Of a stretch of 64,000 nucleotides of DNA, positions 34,601 through 43,247 are shown one piece after another. Each line of letters opens with the position of its first letter. Positions within the stretch are counted from its first letter, which is position 1. The stretch lies in assembly GCA_002837195.1 (NCBI GenBank), contig KZ478067.1:62001-126000 (forward strand), given 5' to 3'. This DNA comes from Enterobacterales bacterium CwR94 (lineage in GTDB: Bacteria > Pseudomonadota > Gammaproteobacteria > Enterobacterales > Enterobacteriaceae). The notes under the pieces are model-generated. The model made no database searches. It was not told the origin of the DNA and saw only the letters and a program-made list of their open reading frames with translations. The position numbers and the translations under genes were made by a program.

Positions 34601-37364
34601 CGCGAACCTGATAGCCGGTCAAAGCGTGGTCTTCACCAGCAATTTCAATGGCGCTACGCTGGGTAACGTGACAGACAAAGGGGACGGCACTTACACGGCT
34701 TCACTGACCGGTACTCATGCAGGCACGGCCCGCATCACTGCCACCGTCGGCGGCGTCGCCTTTAACGTTGCACCTGTCACCGTTACCTTGAAGGCCGATG
34801 CAGGTCATCTGGACGTGACGAAATCAGCCCTGAACGTATCAGCCGCTTCAATTGTGGCTGATGGCACCACCGCATCGGTCATCACCCTGAGTCTGAAAGA
34901 CATCAATGATAATCCGGTCAGCGGTCAGGCTGTTAGCTTCAGCACAGCGCTGGCAGACACTAAAATTACCACGGCGGTTGATAACGGCGATGGAACCTAC
35001 ACCGCGTCCATCACGGGAACTCAGGCGGGCGTCGCCTCCATTTCTGCCCTGATCAGTGCGGCCGTCTTCGGTAAACCGGTTAGCGTCACCTTGGTTGCTG
35101 ATGCCAGTCAACTGGATGCCACGCAGTCTACGTTGACAGCCGCGCCTGCCACCATTCTGGCGAACGGCAGTGCGGAATCCGTGATTACCCTGAGCCTGAA
35201 AGACAAGAATAACAACCCGGTCTCCGGTCAGACAGTGACGTTTAACAGCAGTCTGGCGGGCAGCAGTGTTGGCACAGCGCAGGATAACGGTGACGGCACC
35301 TATACGGCGAAACTGACGGGAACCACGGCGGGCAGTACGAATATCACCACGCAAATTGGCGGCAGCGCCTTTGCTGTGGCAGCCGCTGCCGTCTCTCTGA
35401 CAGCCGATGCCAGCAAACTGGATGCAACCCAATCAACGTTAAGTGCAGCACCAACCACTATCGTGGCGGATGGTAGCACTGCGTCAACGGTTACGCTGAC
35501 ACTGAAAGACGTCAACAACAACCTGGTATCAGGTCAAAGTGTCGTCTTTATCAGCAGCCTGACAGGTAGCAGCATGGGCACCGCCACCGATAATGGTAAT
35601 GGAACCTACACCGCGACACTGACCGGTACAACCGCGGGCAATGCCAGCATTACAGCCCAGATTGGCGGCGCTGCCTTTGCTGTTGCAGCCACCTCTGTCA
35701 CCCTGACGGCGGATGCCAGCAAACTGGATGCCTCGCAATCTGTGCTCAGCGCAAGTCCTGTCACTATCGTGGCAGACGGTGTGACAGGATCCACGGTCAC
35801 ACTGACATTGAAAGACATCAATGGTAATCCAGTTGCCGGTCAGAACGTTGCGTTTAGCAGCAGCCTGAACGCCAGCACTATTAGCACCGCTGCCGATAAC
35901 GGCGATGGTAGCTATACCGCAACGCTGAAGGGGACCAAAGCAGGCGACGCGCTGATCACCGTCAGTGTGGGTGGCACCGCCTTTGCCGTAGCAGGCAGCA
36001 CCGTGAAACTGATTGGCGATGCGGCGAATTTGGATACCACCAAATCTGCCATCAGTGTGGTTCCAGACACCATCGTAGCGGACGACACTGAAACATCCAC
36101 GGTTACGCTGACGCTGAAAGACGTTAATGACAACCCGGTTGCAGCTCAAAATGTGGCATTTGTCAGCAGCCTGACGGGTATCACATTCAGCGCAGTGACG
36201 GCGAACAGTGATGGCACCTACACGGCCACGCTGACCGGCACCAAATCAGGAAGCGCCAGCATAACGACCACCGTCGGGGGTAACAGTTTTGCCGTTGCAG
36301 CCGCGACCGTCACCTTAACCGCAGACAGTGACAATCTGGACACCAGTAAATCAACATGGGTCGCCACACCTGCCACTATTTTGGCTGATGGCGTTGAAAG
36401 TGCGTCGCTGGTACTGAGTCTGGTCGATGTCAACAGTAATCCGGTCAGTGGGCAAACCGTTGCGATCAGCAGCAGCCTGGCAGACAGCACCGTCAGTAAT
36501 GTTACCGACAACGGCGATGGCACTTACCATGCAACGCTTACCGGTACATCGGCAGGGACAGCAAACCTGACTCTGACCGTTAATGGTGAAGCACTGGCGC
36601 TGGGTACGGTAAGCGTACAAGTTAATCCGATCCCGGTCGATCTCACCTTAGCCGTGGATGGCACCCGCAAAAACATTGGCGACACCATTCAGTTAACCGT
36701 GACGGCGGTACGTAAAGGGACCACTACGCTGGCCCCGTACGTTAAAATTTCGCTCAAAGAGACGCAGGTGCTTAACCGCCAAAATAATGCGGCAACCAGT
36801 GGCGGCGTCAACGCTAACAGTGCAAGTCTGGCTAGCTACCAGGGCATTACGGATGCCAATGGACAAGTGACAATCTCGCTGACTGACCCTGCGGGTACCG
36901 GTGTGAAAACCACTTTGGAAGCGAAATCTGATAATGGTGATACCAATACGCAAGACGTCACCTTTAATGTGAAAACCAGCCCGGATGTTGCCACCGCGAA
37001 TATGTGGGGCTACATGACCGAAACGTTAACCGTCGGTGCCCTGACGTTCCAGCGTCCCTACTTAAGTTCGGAGAAAACGGGGACAAGTACAGTGACGCAG
37101 AATAATGAAGTCTGGGCCCTGTTCACCTGGGCTGCGGCTTCAGCACTGTGCAGCGTGCCGAATGAAACTGAGTTAGTGAACCTCTACAAGGCCTACCCTA
37201 ACAGTGGTGTACTGACTCAGCATGGCTGGCCGTTGCTGAATGTGTACCGTACATCAACATCTTATGGCGGTTCATATAAATACGTGTATATGACCAATGG
37301 GTTGCTTTCCTATAATCCAGGTACAGGTAACACCAATAGCTACGGTGTCTCGTGTAAAATATAA
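31605..37364 (+). CDS. Giant intimin/invasin-type adhesin (type Ve secretion)
   Basis: About 1,919 residues from the ATG at 31605. An N-terminal export segment (RKFVYAQIAVQVGIALTPFW) is followed by an intimin-type outer-membrane barrel (about residues 85-345: DTRLLFTQNGIRNTDGQ, FGYNAFYDQNF, RLMYEQYYGEEVALFG). Then come about 13 Big_1-type Ig-like domains, nine of them a near-regular tandem of about 101 residues. A C-terminal cap with two cysteines (SALCSVPNETEL, YGVSCKI) resembles the lectin-like tip of invasin. Inverse autotransporters expose the Ig rod for binding to cells or surfaces. An upstream in-frame TTG (31566, AAGG before it) is an alternative start. The gene lies between hutD and hutC, yet has its own 5' region and a strong terminator. 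Receptor unknown. Confidence 0.93.
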   Translation: MRLKNSPQALPSGVVRKFVYAQIAVQVGIALTPFWAVTVQAALAEPQENTFLNSAAGTLNAAGQAAQSGSLNSLAAQHATGMATQEIQQWLNGFGTARVELGTDGNFKPRTGAADLLLPLHKSDTRLLFTQNGIRNTDGQFTANIGIGQRHFTGDWMFGYNAFYDQNFSRGHKRIGTGVEAWRDYMKLTGNGYWRTSGWKASGDVEDYDARPANGFDLRAEAWLPAYPALGGRLMYEQYYGEEVALFGKDQRQRNPNAVTAGVSWTPVPLISLTADHKKGGSQSESAFGLQLSWQLGQSLASQLDPSAVGMKRTLAGSGMDLVERNNNIVLEYRKQQVIELTLPKTLSGASNSTQPINYQIQTKYGLANIVWNDAALVAAGGKITDLGAGRYQLLLPKFVPGTANSYPVTAVAHDVRGNASKVSAMTVSVTRPAVSASKSTTTASQDTIIADGKATSLISIALRDEEGQPVTGLAADLTVSLAEQIDTAAAAKKTTATKTAPSAAQPATLGKITEKSGGVYTLTLTSATRPATAVVTPELAKQLLASASVKQISDAASAIVKDGDLKLVLDNVAANGHAEARVQARVTDAQGNPVAGTTVTFTLSGSAQVAKGSSLTGVSDANGYVTLLFTDTVAETVNISVSTANGGSAKVNATFIADNTSATLQDGSLTADRTTAIADGSDKITYSVKAVDASSNPIAGININWRTDAGNLSAASSVTGADGIARITLTSTQAALITVSASVNSSSLNATAVTFTADARNPDAGRSTLSASAPVIVANGTSASVIILNLKDRNDNPLSGQTVTFSTVLAGSVIGTVTDQGDGTYSAPLTGTTAGNESISAQVNGTNLSTAAVSVTLTGNAERLDGSKSALSASQPSIVANGSAVSLITLSLKDVNNNPVAGQTVSFDKTLDGSTFGTVRDNGDGTYTAALSGTRVGVESITATVSGTALNATPVAVTLTADASNLDEKNSTLSASHATIIADGTSESLITLTLQDKNANLIAGQSVVFTSNFNGATLGNVTDKGDGTYTASLTGTHAGTARITATVGGVAFNVAPVTVTLKADAGHLDVTKSALNVSAASIVADGTTASVITLSLKDINDNPVSGQAVSFSTALADTKITTAVDNGDGTYTASITGTQAGVASISALISAAVFGKPVSVTLVADASQLDATQSTLTAAPATILANGSAESVITLSLKDKNNNPVSGQTVTFNSSLAGSSVGTAQDNGDGTYTAKLTGTTAGSTNITTQIGGSAFAVAAAAVSLTADASKLDATQSTLSAAPTTIVADGSTASTVTLTLKDVNNNLVSGQSVVFISSLTGSSMGTATDNGNGTYTATLTGTTAGNASITAQIGGAAFAVAATSVTLTADASKLDASQSVLSASPVTIVADGVTGSTVTLTLKDINGNPVAGQNVAFSSSLNASTISTAADNGDGSYTATLKGTKAGDALITVSVGGTAFAVAGSTVKLIGDAANLDTTKSAISVVPDTIVADDTETSTVTLTLKDVNDNPVAAQNVAFVSSLTGITFSAVTANSDGTYTATLTGTKSGSASITTTVGGNSFAVAAATVTLTADSDNLDTSKSTWVATPATILADGVESASLVLSLVDVNSNPVSGQTVAISSSLADSTVSNVTDNGDGTYHATLTGTSAGTANLTLTVNGEALALGTVSVQVNPIPVDLTLAVDGTRKNIGDTIQLTVTAVRKGTTTLAPYVKISLKETQVLNRQNNAATSGGVNANSASLASYQGITDANGQVTISLTDPAGTGVKTTLEAKSDNGDTNTQDVTFNVKTSPDVATANMWGYMTETLTVGALTFQRPYLSSEKTGTSTVTQNNEVWALFTWAAASALCSVPNETELVNLYKAYPNSGVLTQHGWPLLNVYRTSTSYGGSYKYVYMTNGLLSYNPGTGNTNSYGVSCKI
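33901..36636 (+). repeat. Nine tandem Ig-like (Big_1) repeats of about 303-306 bp
   Basis: Nine copies begin near 33901, 34201, 34507, 34810, 35117, 35422, 35727, 36033 and 36339. Each carries the pattern S-x-L-S-A, then I-V-A-D-G, then V-T-L-x-L-K-D-x-N-x-N-P-V, then D-N-G-D-G-T-Y-T-A-x-L-x-G-T. The central copies (5-7) are the most alike in DNA. Regular in-frame repeats allow copy number to change by recombination and are prone to assembly collapse. Confidence 0.9.
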
Positions 37365-37390
37365 CGCTATGCCTAAATCCTAAGATAAAA

Positions 37391-37424
37391 AGCCCGCGTC
37401 TGGTCAACAGACGCGGGCTTTTTT
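37391..37424. terminator. Strong terminator between adhesin and hutC
   Basis: A 12-bp perfect stem AGCCCGCGTCTG/CAGACGCGGGCT, loop 5, followed by a T-run on the plus strand and by A/T on the other side. It serves both converging genes. Confidence 0.93.
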
Positions 37425-37462
37425 ATGCCGATTATTTGTGGCGTTAACACATCGCAAGTGAC

Positions 37463-38218
37463 TCAGCCGTGGCCTTTGAAACTGCCAATCAACTTATAAC
37501 GCGAGCCCGGATACAGCAGACGCGCATAGGTGACAATTTTGCTGTCGCTCCAGGTTTGGCGGCGAATCAATAAGCAAGGTTCATGCTCTTCCATCGCCAG
37601 TAATTTTCGCTGTTGCACACCCGGCATCACCGCTTCCACCACATGCTCACCCGCGGTTAACGGAGCAACCTGCATCAGATAGGTATAAGGGGTTTGCAGA
37701 TCGTAATTCTGTTTCAGGTAATCGGGTGCCATTGCCGGATTGACTAAGCGATCTTCCAACTGTACTGGCAGCGCATTTTCAAAATGCACCATCAGTGAGT
37801 GATAGATTTTTTGCCCCGTTGCCACGCCCAACATCGCCGCCTGTTCCGGGTCGGCGTTGATCTCATGCAATGTCACAATGCGCGCACTGTGCGTGTTGCC
37901 GCGCCCGGCAATTTCATCAGCAATATTGTGGACCTCCAGCATCGCCGTCCAGGCTTTTTGCTCCGCCACAAAGGTACCCACGCCTTGCATGCGCATCAGA
38001 TACCCTTCGCTGGTCAACTCGCGCAGCGCCCGGTTAATGGTCATACGGCTGACGCCCAACTCATTCACCAGTTCACTCTCAGAGGGCACCCGCTGATGAG
38101 GTGGCCATACGCCTTCGGTAATCTGGCTCACAATGGCCTGCTTCACGCGTTGATAAATGGGCGCTGGCTGATCGCCCATCGCTGCCGCCAGTTGTGCGAT
38201 AGCTGACACCTCGGTCAT
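37463..38218 (-). CDS. hutC: Histidine utilisation repressor HutC (GntR family)
   Basis: A 251-residue GntR-family repressor. The winged helix at about residues 20-88 (PIYQRVKQAIVSQI; VPSESELVNELGVSRMTINRAL) is followed by a UTRA ligand domain (about 105-245). In relatives urocanate or formimidoylglutamate releases HutC from DNA. TGTATATACA palindromes occur 54 bases before its own start and at the other hut promoters, so autoregulation is likely. It is divergent from hutHU. Confidence 0.95.
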   Translation of the reverse strand: MTEVSAIAQLAAAMGDQPAPIYQRVKQAIVSQITEGVWPPHQRVPSESELVNELGVSRMTINRALRELTSEGYLMRMQGVGTFVAEQKAWTAMLEVHNIADEIAGRGNTHSARIVTLHEINADPEQAAMLGVATGQKIYHSLMVHFENALPVQLEDRLVNPAMAPDYLKQNYDLQTPYTYLMQVAPLTAGEHVVEAVMPGVQQRKLLAMEEHEPCLLIRRQTWSDSKIVTYARLLYPGSRYKLIGSFKGHG

Positions 38219-38271
38219 AGCGTTTCTCTCTCGGATTCAGTGACGTGCAGTTTAGCGCTCAATCTGCGGAT

Positions 38272-38281
38272 TGTATATACA
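38272..38281. promoter_or_regulatory. HutC-type operator before hutC
   Basis: Perfect TGTATATACA, 54 bases upstream of the hutC ATG, in the hutC-hutH divergent region. Confidence 0.7.
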
Positions 38282-38346
38282 TCCAGCGCCTGGCCGATCG
38301 CTGATTCAGGCGATTACTGTGATCCTGTTATCAATCCATAACCAAA

Positions 38347-38376
38347 TTGTATAGACAAGAATATACATATCTGATT
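38347..38376. promoter_or_regulatory. HutC-type operators before hutH
   Basis: TTGTATAGACAA (38347-38358) is a near-palindrome of the same type, and AATATACATAT follows within a few bases. They lie 65-95 bases before the hutH start. Confidence 0.6.
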
Positions 38377-38442
38377 CACTGAATTCGTCTTCTACTTCGG
38401 TTGCGCTGCACTTGCGCAGCGGCCTCACTCTTGGAGCGGATC

Positions 38443-39993
38443 ATGTCTGATTTACGCGATTGCCCGTTAACGCCAGGTGACGTGGATTTAGCCACGCTGC
38501 GGGCGATTTATCAGGGAGAGGTGCGTCTGCATCTCGATGCAGCAGCCCATACCGAGATTATTCGTTCACAGGAGACCGTGAGCGCGATTGTGGCCGAGGG
38601 CCGCGTCACTTATGGCATTAACACTGGCTTTGGCAAATTAGCGCAGACCACTATTCCTCACGAACGCCTGGCCGAACTGCAACGTAATCTGGTGCTGTCA
38701 CACTGTGTCGGCGTGGGCGACCTGCTGCCCGACAACGTAGTACGGCTGGTGATGGCCACCAAAGTGGTGAGCCTGGCGCGCGGACATTCGGGTATTCGTC
38801 TCAGCATCATTGAAGCGCTGCTGGCGCTGTACAACGCCGGTGTGCTGCCTTGTATCCCGGAGAAAGGCTCTGTCGGCGCATCCGGGGATTTGGCCCCGCT
38901 GGCGCATCTGGCATTGATGCTGATCGGTGAAGGCGAAGTGCAGCATGCAGGGCGGCGCATCCCCGCCGCAGAAGGCTTGCGCATGCTGGGTTTACAGCCG
39001 TTTGTGTTGGGCCCGAAAGAGGGACTGGCGCTGTTAAACGGTACCCAGGTGTCCACCGCATTGGCGCTGCGCGGCCTGTTCGAGGCAGAAAGCGTGTTTG
39101 CCGCTGGCCTGATGGCTGGCGCATTTTCTCTGGAAGCCATCAAAGGCTCTGTGAAACCGCTGGATGCCCGCATTCATCAGGCGCGTGGGCAACAAGGGCA
39201 AATTGCCGTCGCCGCCGCAGTAAGTACCTTGCTGACAGGCAGTGAAATTTTGCAATCCCACAGTCAGTGCGGACGCGTACAAGATCCCTACTCGATTCGT
39301 TGCGTGCCGCAGGTGATGGGTGCCTGCCTCGATAACCTGCACCACGCGGCGCGCGTATTACAAATTGAAGCCAACGCTGCCTCAGACAATCCACTGGTTT
39401 TCAGTGACAGTGGCGATGTGATTTCGGGTGGCAACTTCCACGCCGAGCCGGTCGCCTTTGCCGCCGATATTATCGCGCTGGCGGTCGCAGAAATTGGTGC
39501 GATCTCAGAGCGCCGCCTGGCGTTACTGCTCGATAGTGGTCTGTCGGGCTTACCGCCCTTTCTGGTCAAGGACGGCGGCGTTAACTCCGGCTTTATGATT
39601 GCCCAGGTCACCGCTGCTGCGCTGGCCTCAGAAAACAAAGCGCTCGCCCATCCCGGTAGCGTTGACAGCTTACCCACCTCCGCTAACCAGGAAGATCACG
39701 TGTCAATGGCGACCTACGCCGCACGTCGCCTGGGCGACATGTGTTTCAACACCGCCGTGGTGGTGGGCATTGAAGCCATGGCTGCCGCACAGGGGATGGA
39801 GTTCCATCGCCCGCTGCGCAGCTCGCCGTTACTGGAAACGGCGTTTACCGATTTGCGCCAACGCGTCGATTTTCTCTCGCAAGACCGCTATCTGGCTGCG
39901 GATATCGACACCATGCGCGAGTGGGCAAGTCACGCTGACTGGCCGGATGCCGTCACCGCGTTACTGCCAAGCCATTCATTGCATATGCACTAA
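38443..39993 (+). CDS. hutH: Histidine ammonia-lyase HutH (canonical)
   Basis: A 516-residue enzyme with the full MIO motif [14 protein letters not shown] (Ala146-Ser147-Gly148 by this start), [37 protein letters not shown] and NQEDHVSM. It deaminates histidine to urocanate. The start is the ATG at 38443 preceded by GGAG (14 bases) and is the natural MSDL N-terminus; an upstream TTG frame from 38401 was not used. It forms an operon with hutU, 19 bases downstream. Confidence 0.97.
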   Translation: MSDLRDCPLTPGDVDLATLRAIYQGEVRLHLDAAAHTEIIRSQETVSAIVAEGRVTYGINTGFGKLAQTTIPHERLAELQRNLVLSHCVGVGDLLPDNVVRLVMATKVVSLARGHSGIRLSIIEALLALYNAGVLPCIPEKGSVGASGDLAPLAHLALMLIGEGEVQHAGRRIPAAEGLRMLGLQPFVLGPKEGLALLNGTQVSTALALRGLFEAESVFAAGLMAGAFSLEAIKGSVKPLDARIHQARGQQGQIAVAAAVSTLLTGSEILQSHSQCGRVQDPYSIRCVPQVMGACLDNLHHAARVLQIEANAASDNPLVFSDSGDVISGGNFHAEPVAFAADIIALAVAEIGAISERRLALLLDSGLSGLPPFLVKDGGVNSGFMIAQVTAAALASENKALAHPGSVDSLPTSANQEDHVSMATYAARRLGDMCFNTAVVVGIEAMAAAQGMEFHRPLRSSPLLETAFTDLRQRVDFLSQDRYLAADIDTMREWASHADWPDAVTALLPSHSLHMH

Positions 39994-40012
39994 TACGTAA
40001 TAAGGACTGAAC

Positions 40013-41698
40013 ATGACCCAATCACTGTCAACCGCGGTTTCCCGCGCCGTAAGTGCACCAACCGGCACCACGCTGAATTGCGCCAACTGGCTGATTGAAG
40101 CCGCCTATCGCATGATCCAGAACAACCTGGATCCCGATGTGGCTGAGCGCCCGGAAGATTTGGTGGTCTACGGCGGGATTGGCAAAGCCGCGCGCAACTG
40201 GGAATGCTTTGAGCAGATCCTGCGTTCATTAAAAGCGCTGCAGCCGGAAGAAACCCTGGTAGTACAGAGCGGAAAACCCGTTGCGGTGTTCCGTACGCAT
40301 GCTGATGCACCGCGCGTGTTAATTGCTAACTCCAACCTGGTGCCACACTGGGCCAACTGGGATCACTTCCACGAACTCGATAAAGCCGGTTTGATGATGT
40401 ACGGGCAAATGACCGCGGGCTCCTGGATTTACATTGGTGCGCAAGGCATTGTGCAGGGAACCTACGAGACGTTTGCCGAAGCCGGTCGTCAACATTACAA
40501 CGGCGATTTAAGCGGTAAGTGGATCCTAACCGCAGGTCTTGGCGGTATGGGCGGCGCACAACCGCTGGCAGGCGTGTTAGCCGGTGCCAGTGTGCTGGCG
40601 ATTGAGTGTCAGGAATCGCGTATCGATTTCCGTATTCGTACGCGCTATGTGGATTATAAAGCCACGACGCTGGATGACGCGCTGCAGATTATCGCGGAGG
40701 CCAACGCAGCGAAAAAAGCCATTTCCGTCGGCCTGTTGGGTAACGCGGCCGAGATCCTGCCAGAACTGGTGAAACGTGCGAAAAATGGCGGAATGCGCCC
40801 GGATATCGTTACCGATCAAACCTCCGCCCATGACCCGATCAACGGCTACCTGCCCGTAGGCTGGAGCGTTGAACGCTGGTTTGATGAGCGTGAAACGCAG
40901 CCGAAAGCGGTTGAGAAAGCGGCGCGCGCGTCGATGGCGACCCACGTGAAAGCCATGCTGGACTTCCATCATATGGGCATTCCTACCGTGGATTACGGGA
41001 ATAACATTCGTCAGGTGGCACTGGAAGAAGGGGTGGCAAACGCCTTTGATTTCCCTGGCTTTGTGCCTGCTTACATTCGTCCGCTGTTCTGCGAAGGCAA
41101 AGGGCCGTTCCGCTGGGTTGCGCTGTCGGGTGATGAAGAAGACATCCGCAAAACCGATGCCAAACTCAAAGCGCTGTTCCCTGACAACACTCACCTGCAT
41201 CGCTGGCTGGATATGGCGCAAGAGCGTATCGCCTTCCAGGGCTTGCCTGCACGTATTTGCTGGTTAGGCCTCGGCGAGCGTCATTTAGCCGGATTAGCCT
41301 TTAATGAAATGGTGCGCAATGGCGAGCTGAAAGCGCCAATTGTCATTGGCCGCGATCATCTGGACTGCGGCTCAGTGGCCTCACCGAACCGTGAGACAGA
41401 ATCGATGTTGGATGGCTCTGATGCCGTGTCTGACTGGCCCTTACTCAATGCGCTGTTAAACACCGCAGGCGGCGCGACCTGGGTCAGCCTGCACCACGGC
41501 GGCGGCGTCGGTATGGGCTTTTCACAGCACTCCGGTGTGGTAATTGTCTGTGATGGTACCGAAGCGGCAGACCAACGGCTGGGCCGCGTTTTATGGAACG
41601 ATCCCGCCACTGGCGTCATGCGTCACGCCGATGCCGGTTATGACGTGGCAATTGCCTGTGCCAGGAAACACGCATTGAATTTGCCGATGCTGAAATAA
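40013..41698 (+). CDS. hutU: Urocanate hydratase HutU
   Basis: A 561-residue urocanase. The NAD+-binding [10 protein letters not shown] (about residue 176), the [13 protein letters not shown] segment and the catalytic-site [16 protein letters not shown] (Cys about 450 region) are conserved. It hydrates urocanate to imidazolone propionate with tightly bound NAD+. AAGGA precedes the ATG. It is the second gene of hutHU and ends at a strong terminator. Confidence 0.97.
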   Translation: MTQSLSTAVSRAVSAPTGTTLNCANWLIEAAYRMIQNNLDPDVAERPEDLVVYGGIGKAARNWECFEQILRSLKALQPEETLVVQSGKPVAVFRTHADAPRVLIANSNLVPHWANWDHFHELDKAGLMMYGQMTAGSWIYIGAQGIVQGTYETFAEAGRQHYNGDLSGKWILTAGLGGMGGAQPLAGVLAGASVLAIECQESRIDFRIRTRYVDYKATTLDDALQIIAEANAAKKAISVGLLGNAAEILPELVKRAKNGGMRPDIVTDQTSAHDPINGYLPVGWSVERWFDERETQPKAVEKAARASMATHVKAMLDFHHMGIPTVDYGNNIRQVALEEGVANAFDFPGFVPAYIRPLFCEGKGPFRWVALSGDEEDIRKTDAKLKALFPDNTHLHRWLDMAQERIAFQGLPARICWLGLGERHLAGLAFNEMVRNGELKAPIVIGRDHLDCGSVASPNRETESMLDGSDAVSDWPLLNALLNTAGGATWVSLHHGGGVGMGFSQHSGVVIVCDGTEAADQRLGRVLWNDPATGVMRHADAGYDVAIACARKHALNLPMLK

Positions 41699-41718
41699 AG
41701 CCAACGCAAAAATTGTTA

Positions 41719-41745
41719 AAGGCCGCGCAAGCGGCCTTTTTTTTT
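41719..41745 (+). terminator. Terminator of hutHU
   Basis: AAGGCCGC/GCGGCCTT stem with a 4-base loop and nine T residues. Confidence 0.95.
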
Positions 41746-41956
41746 GCTTTGTCAGTCCGCGCGCCACATTTCTTTACGCCCGCTCGCGCGAAAATGCTGT
41801 CTAACCGGGGTTATGTCAGCCAACGTCAATTGTTGATCAATTTTATTGAAAGAGAATCTCAATCTTATTTGATTTTAAATAACGCACAGTGCGGGAATAA
41901 TAACCTCATTGGCAAGCAAGCCAGCAAATACAAATACTATCAATGAGGAACACATT

Positions 41957-42214
41957 ATGAAATCTATCAAATATTTTGCCGCTGCAATCGCTCTGACCGC
42001 TGCTTTCACTGCAACTGCTGCACAGGAAGTTGCCCCTTCCGCCGCCAGCAACCTGAATAAAGTCGGCGTCGTCTCCGCCAGCGGAGCCACCACGCTGGAT
42101 GGTTTACAGGCCCAACTGGCTGAAAAAGCCGAGGCAGCAGGCGCAACCTCTTTTAAAATCAGCTCCGTCACCGGTCAAAACCTGCTGAACGGCACTGCCA
42201 CTATTTATAACTAA
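41957..42214 (+). CDS. YhcN/BhsA-family small periplasmic stress protein
   Basis: An 85-residue protein with a signal peptide (KSIKYFAAAIALTAAFTATAA, about residues 2-22) and a short DUF1471-type domain: LNKVGVVSASGATTLDGLQAQLAEKAEAAGATSFKI ends in a conserved beta strand. Members (BhsA, McbA, YhcN) respond to acid, peroxide, metals or biofilm growth; the precise role differs. The ATG at 41957 is chosen because it starts the signal peptide. The upstream stretch holds an imperfect repeat (ATTGA-N9-TCAAT near 41845-41863), which could be a regulatory site, though no regulator can be named. Confidence 0.85.
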   Translation: MKSIKYFAAAIALTAAFTATAAQEVAPSAASNLNKVGVVSASGATTLDGLQAQLAEKAEAAGATSFKISSVTGQNLLNGTATIYN

Positions 42215-42243
42215 TTCAGGCTAAAAACACAGATGATTGTGTT

Positions 42244-42261
42244 GGGCGACACCGGTCGCCC
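42244..42261. terminator. Hairpin between the BhsA-like gene and ybiB
   Basis: GGGCGAC/GTCGCCC with a 4-base loop between converging genes; no strong T-tract. Confidence 0.5.
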
Positions 42262-42267
42262 GCCTTA

Positions 42268-43239
42268 TCAGTATCCTGCTTCCGTTAAGTGACGAATCCC
42301 CTCTTCCAGCGACGACACACGCCCCACCGCCAGTAAACATGCCGCAATTTGCAAACGTAATGCCTGAGGCACCGCCACGGCTTGCGCCAGGCAACGCTGC
42401 GTCCATTCCGCTGTAACCGCTGCGTCTTTCAGCTCAGGCAACGCATCCCGCGCAATGCCGCTGTCATCCTGACGCTCAACCACAATCTGTTGCGCGGCAC
42501 GGGCAATATGGGTGATTTGCGGGCAACGCTGTGGATTGGCATACACCTCGCCTTCTGTGCCGTGCATCAGCAATGCACGTCCTCCGGTAGCGGCGATAAA
42601 TTTTGCCACGCGCGGCACATATTCCGGGTGTGAGACGCTGGCTAAGCGCAATGCCGCATCGGGCGCAAAGGGCGTCGCCAGTTTTGCCAGCGTATGTGCG
42701 CTGTTGCGCACCCCCATCTTCCAACGCAGAGAGAGTTGCTTCGCCAGCGGCGGGCACAGTGTATCGATGGTTAACAATACCAATTCATCACGATCCAATG
42801 CCTGCTGTGCGGCCAGCGCGCTGGCATGGGGCGCTATTCCCATTTCTGCAAACACCGCTTCACTGGTCACGCGCGTGGGATCGTCACTCACCGCATGCAC
42901 CACCACTGGCACACCGAGTTTTTTCAGTAACAGTGCCAACAGCGGCGTCAGGTTGGCCTGGCGGCGTGCGCCGTTATAACTGGGGATCACCACCGGCATT
43001 GCCTGATTCGCGGGCAACGCCAGCTGCAACACGCGCTGTTGCATCGCCGCCCAAAATCCCAACATCTCCTCTTCCCCTTCGCCTTTGATGCGCAGGGCAA
43101 TCAGAATGCCTCCCAATTCCAGCTCCGGCACTGCGCCGTCCAACATGGCACCGTACAGTGCTTCGGCGGTGGCGCTATCGAGATCGCGCGCATGGTTTTT
43201 TCCGCGCCCTATCTCTTTAATAATCTTGGTGTAATCCAT
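42268..43239 (-). CDS. ybiB: YbiB, TrpD2-type nucleic acid-binding protein
   Basis: A 323-residue homologue of anthranilate phosphoribosyltransferase, close to E. coli YbiB (320). It has the small helical N-terminal domain (ALYGAMLDGAVPELELGGILIALRIKG) and the larger alpha/beta domain (NGARRQANLTPLLALLLKKLGVPVVVHAV). E. coli YbiB binds nucleic acids rather than acting in tryptophan synthesis. It starts 8 bases after dinG, as in E. coli, and the pair suggests a DNA-repair role. Confidence 0.9.
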   Translation of the reverse strand: MDYTKIIKEIGRGKNHARDLDSATAEALYGAMLDGAVPELELGGILIALRIKGEGEEEMLGFWAAMQQRVLQLALPANQAMPVVIPSYNGARRQANLTPLLALLLKKLGVPVVVHAVSDDPTRVTSEAVFAEMGIAPHASALAAQQALDRDELVLLTIDTLCPPLAKQLSLRWKMGVRNSAHTLAKLATPFAPDAALRLASVSHPEYVPRVAKFIAATGGRALLMHGTEGEVYANPQRCPQITHIARAAQQIVVERQDDSGIARDALPELKDAAVTAEWTQRCLAQAVAVPQALRLQIAACLLAVGRVSSLEEGIRHLTEAGY

Positions 43240-43247
43240 TTGCTCAC

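Noticed and set aside
33549-36620. Several long antisense frames over the adhesin repeats
   Set aside because: They are mirror frames produced by the regular codon use of the Ig repeats and have no ribosome sites or family likeness.
33901-36636. Regular repeats considered as a CRISPR-like array
   Set aside because: The unit is about 303 bp, in frame and codes for Ig domains; there are no short repeats with unique spacers and no cas genes.
40577-41221. 214-codon antisense frame inside hutU
   Set aside because: hutU is clearly coding on the plus strand with conserved urocanase motifs throughout.
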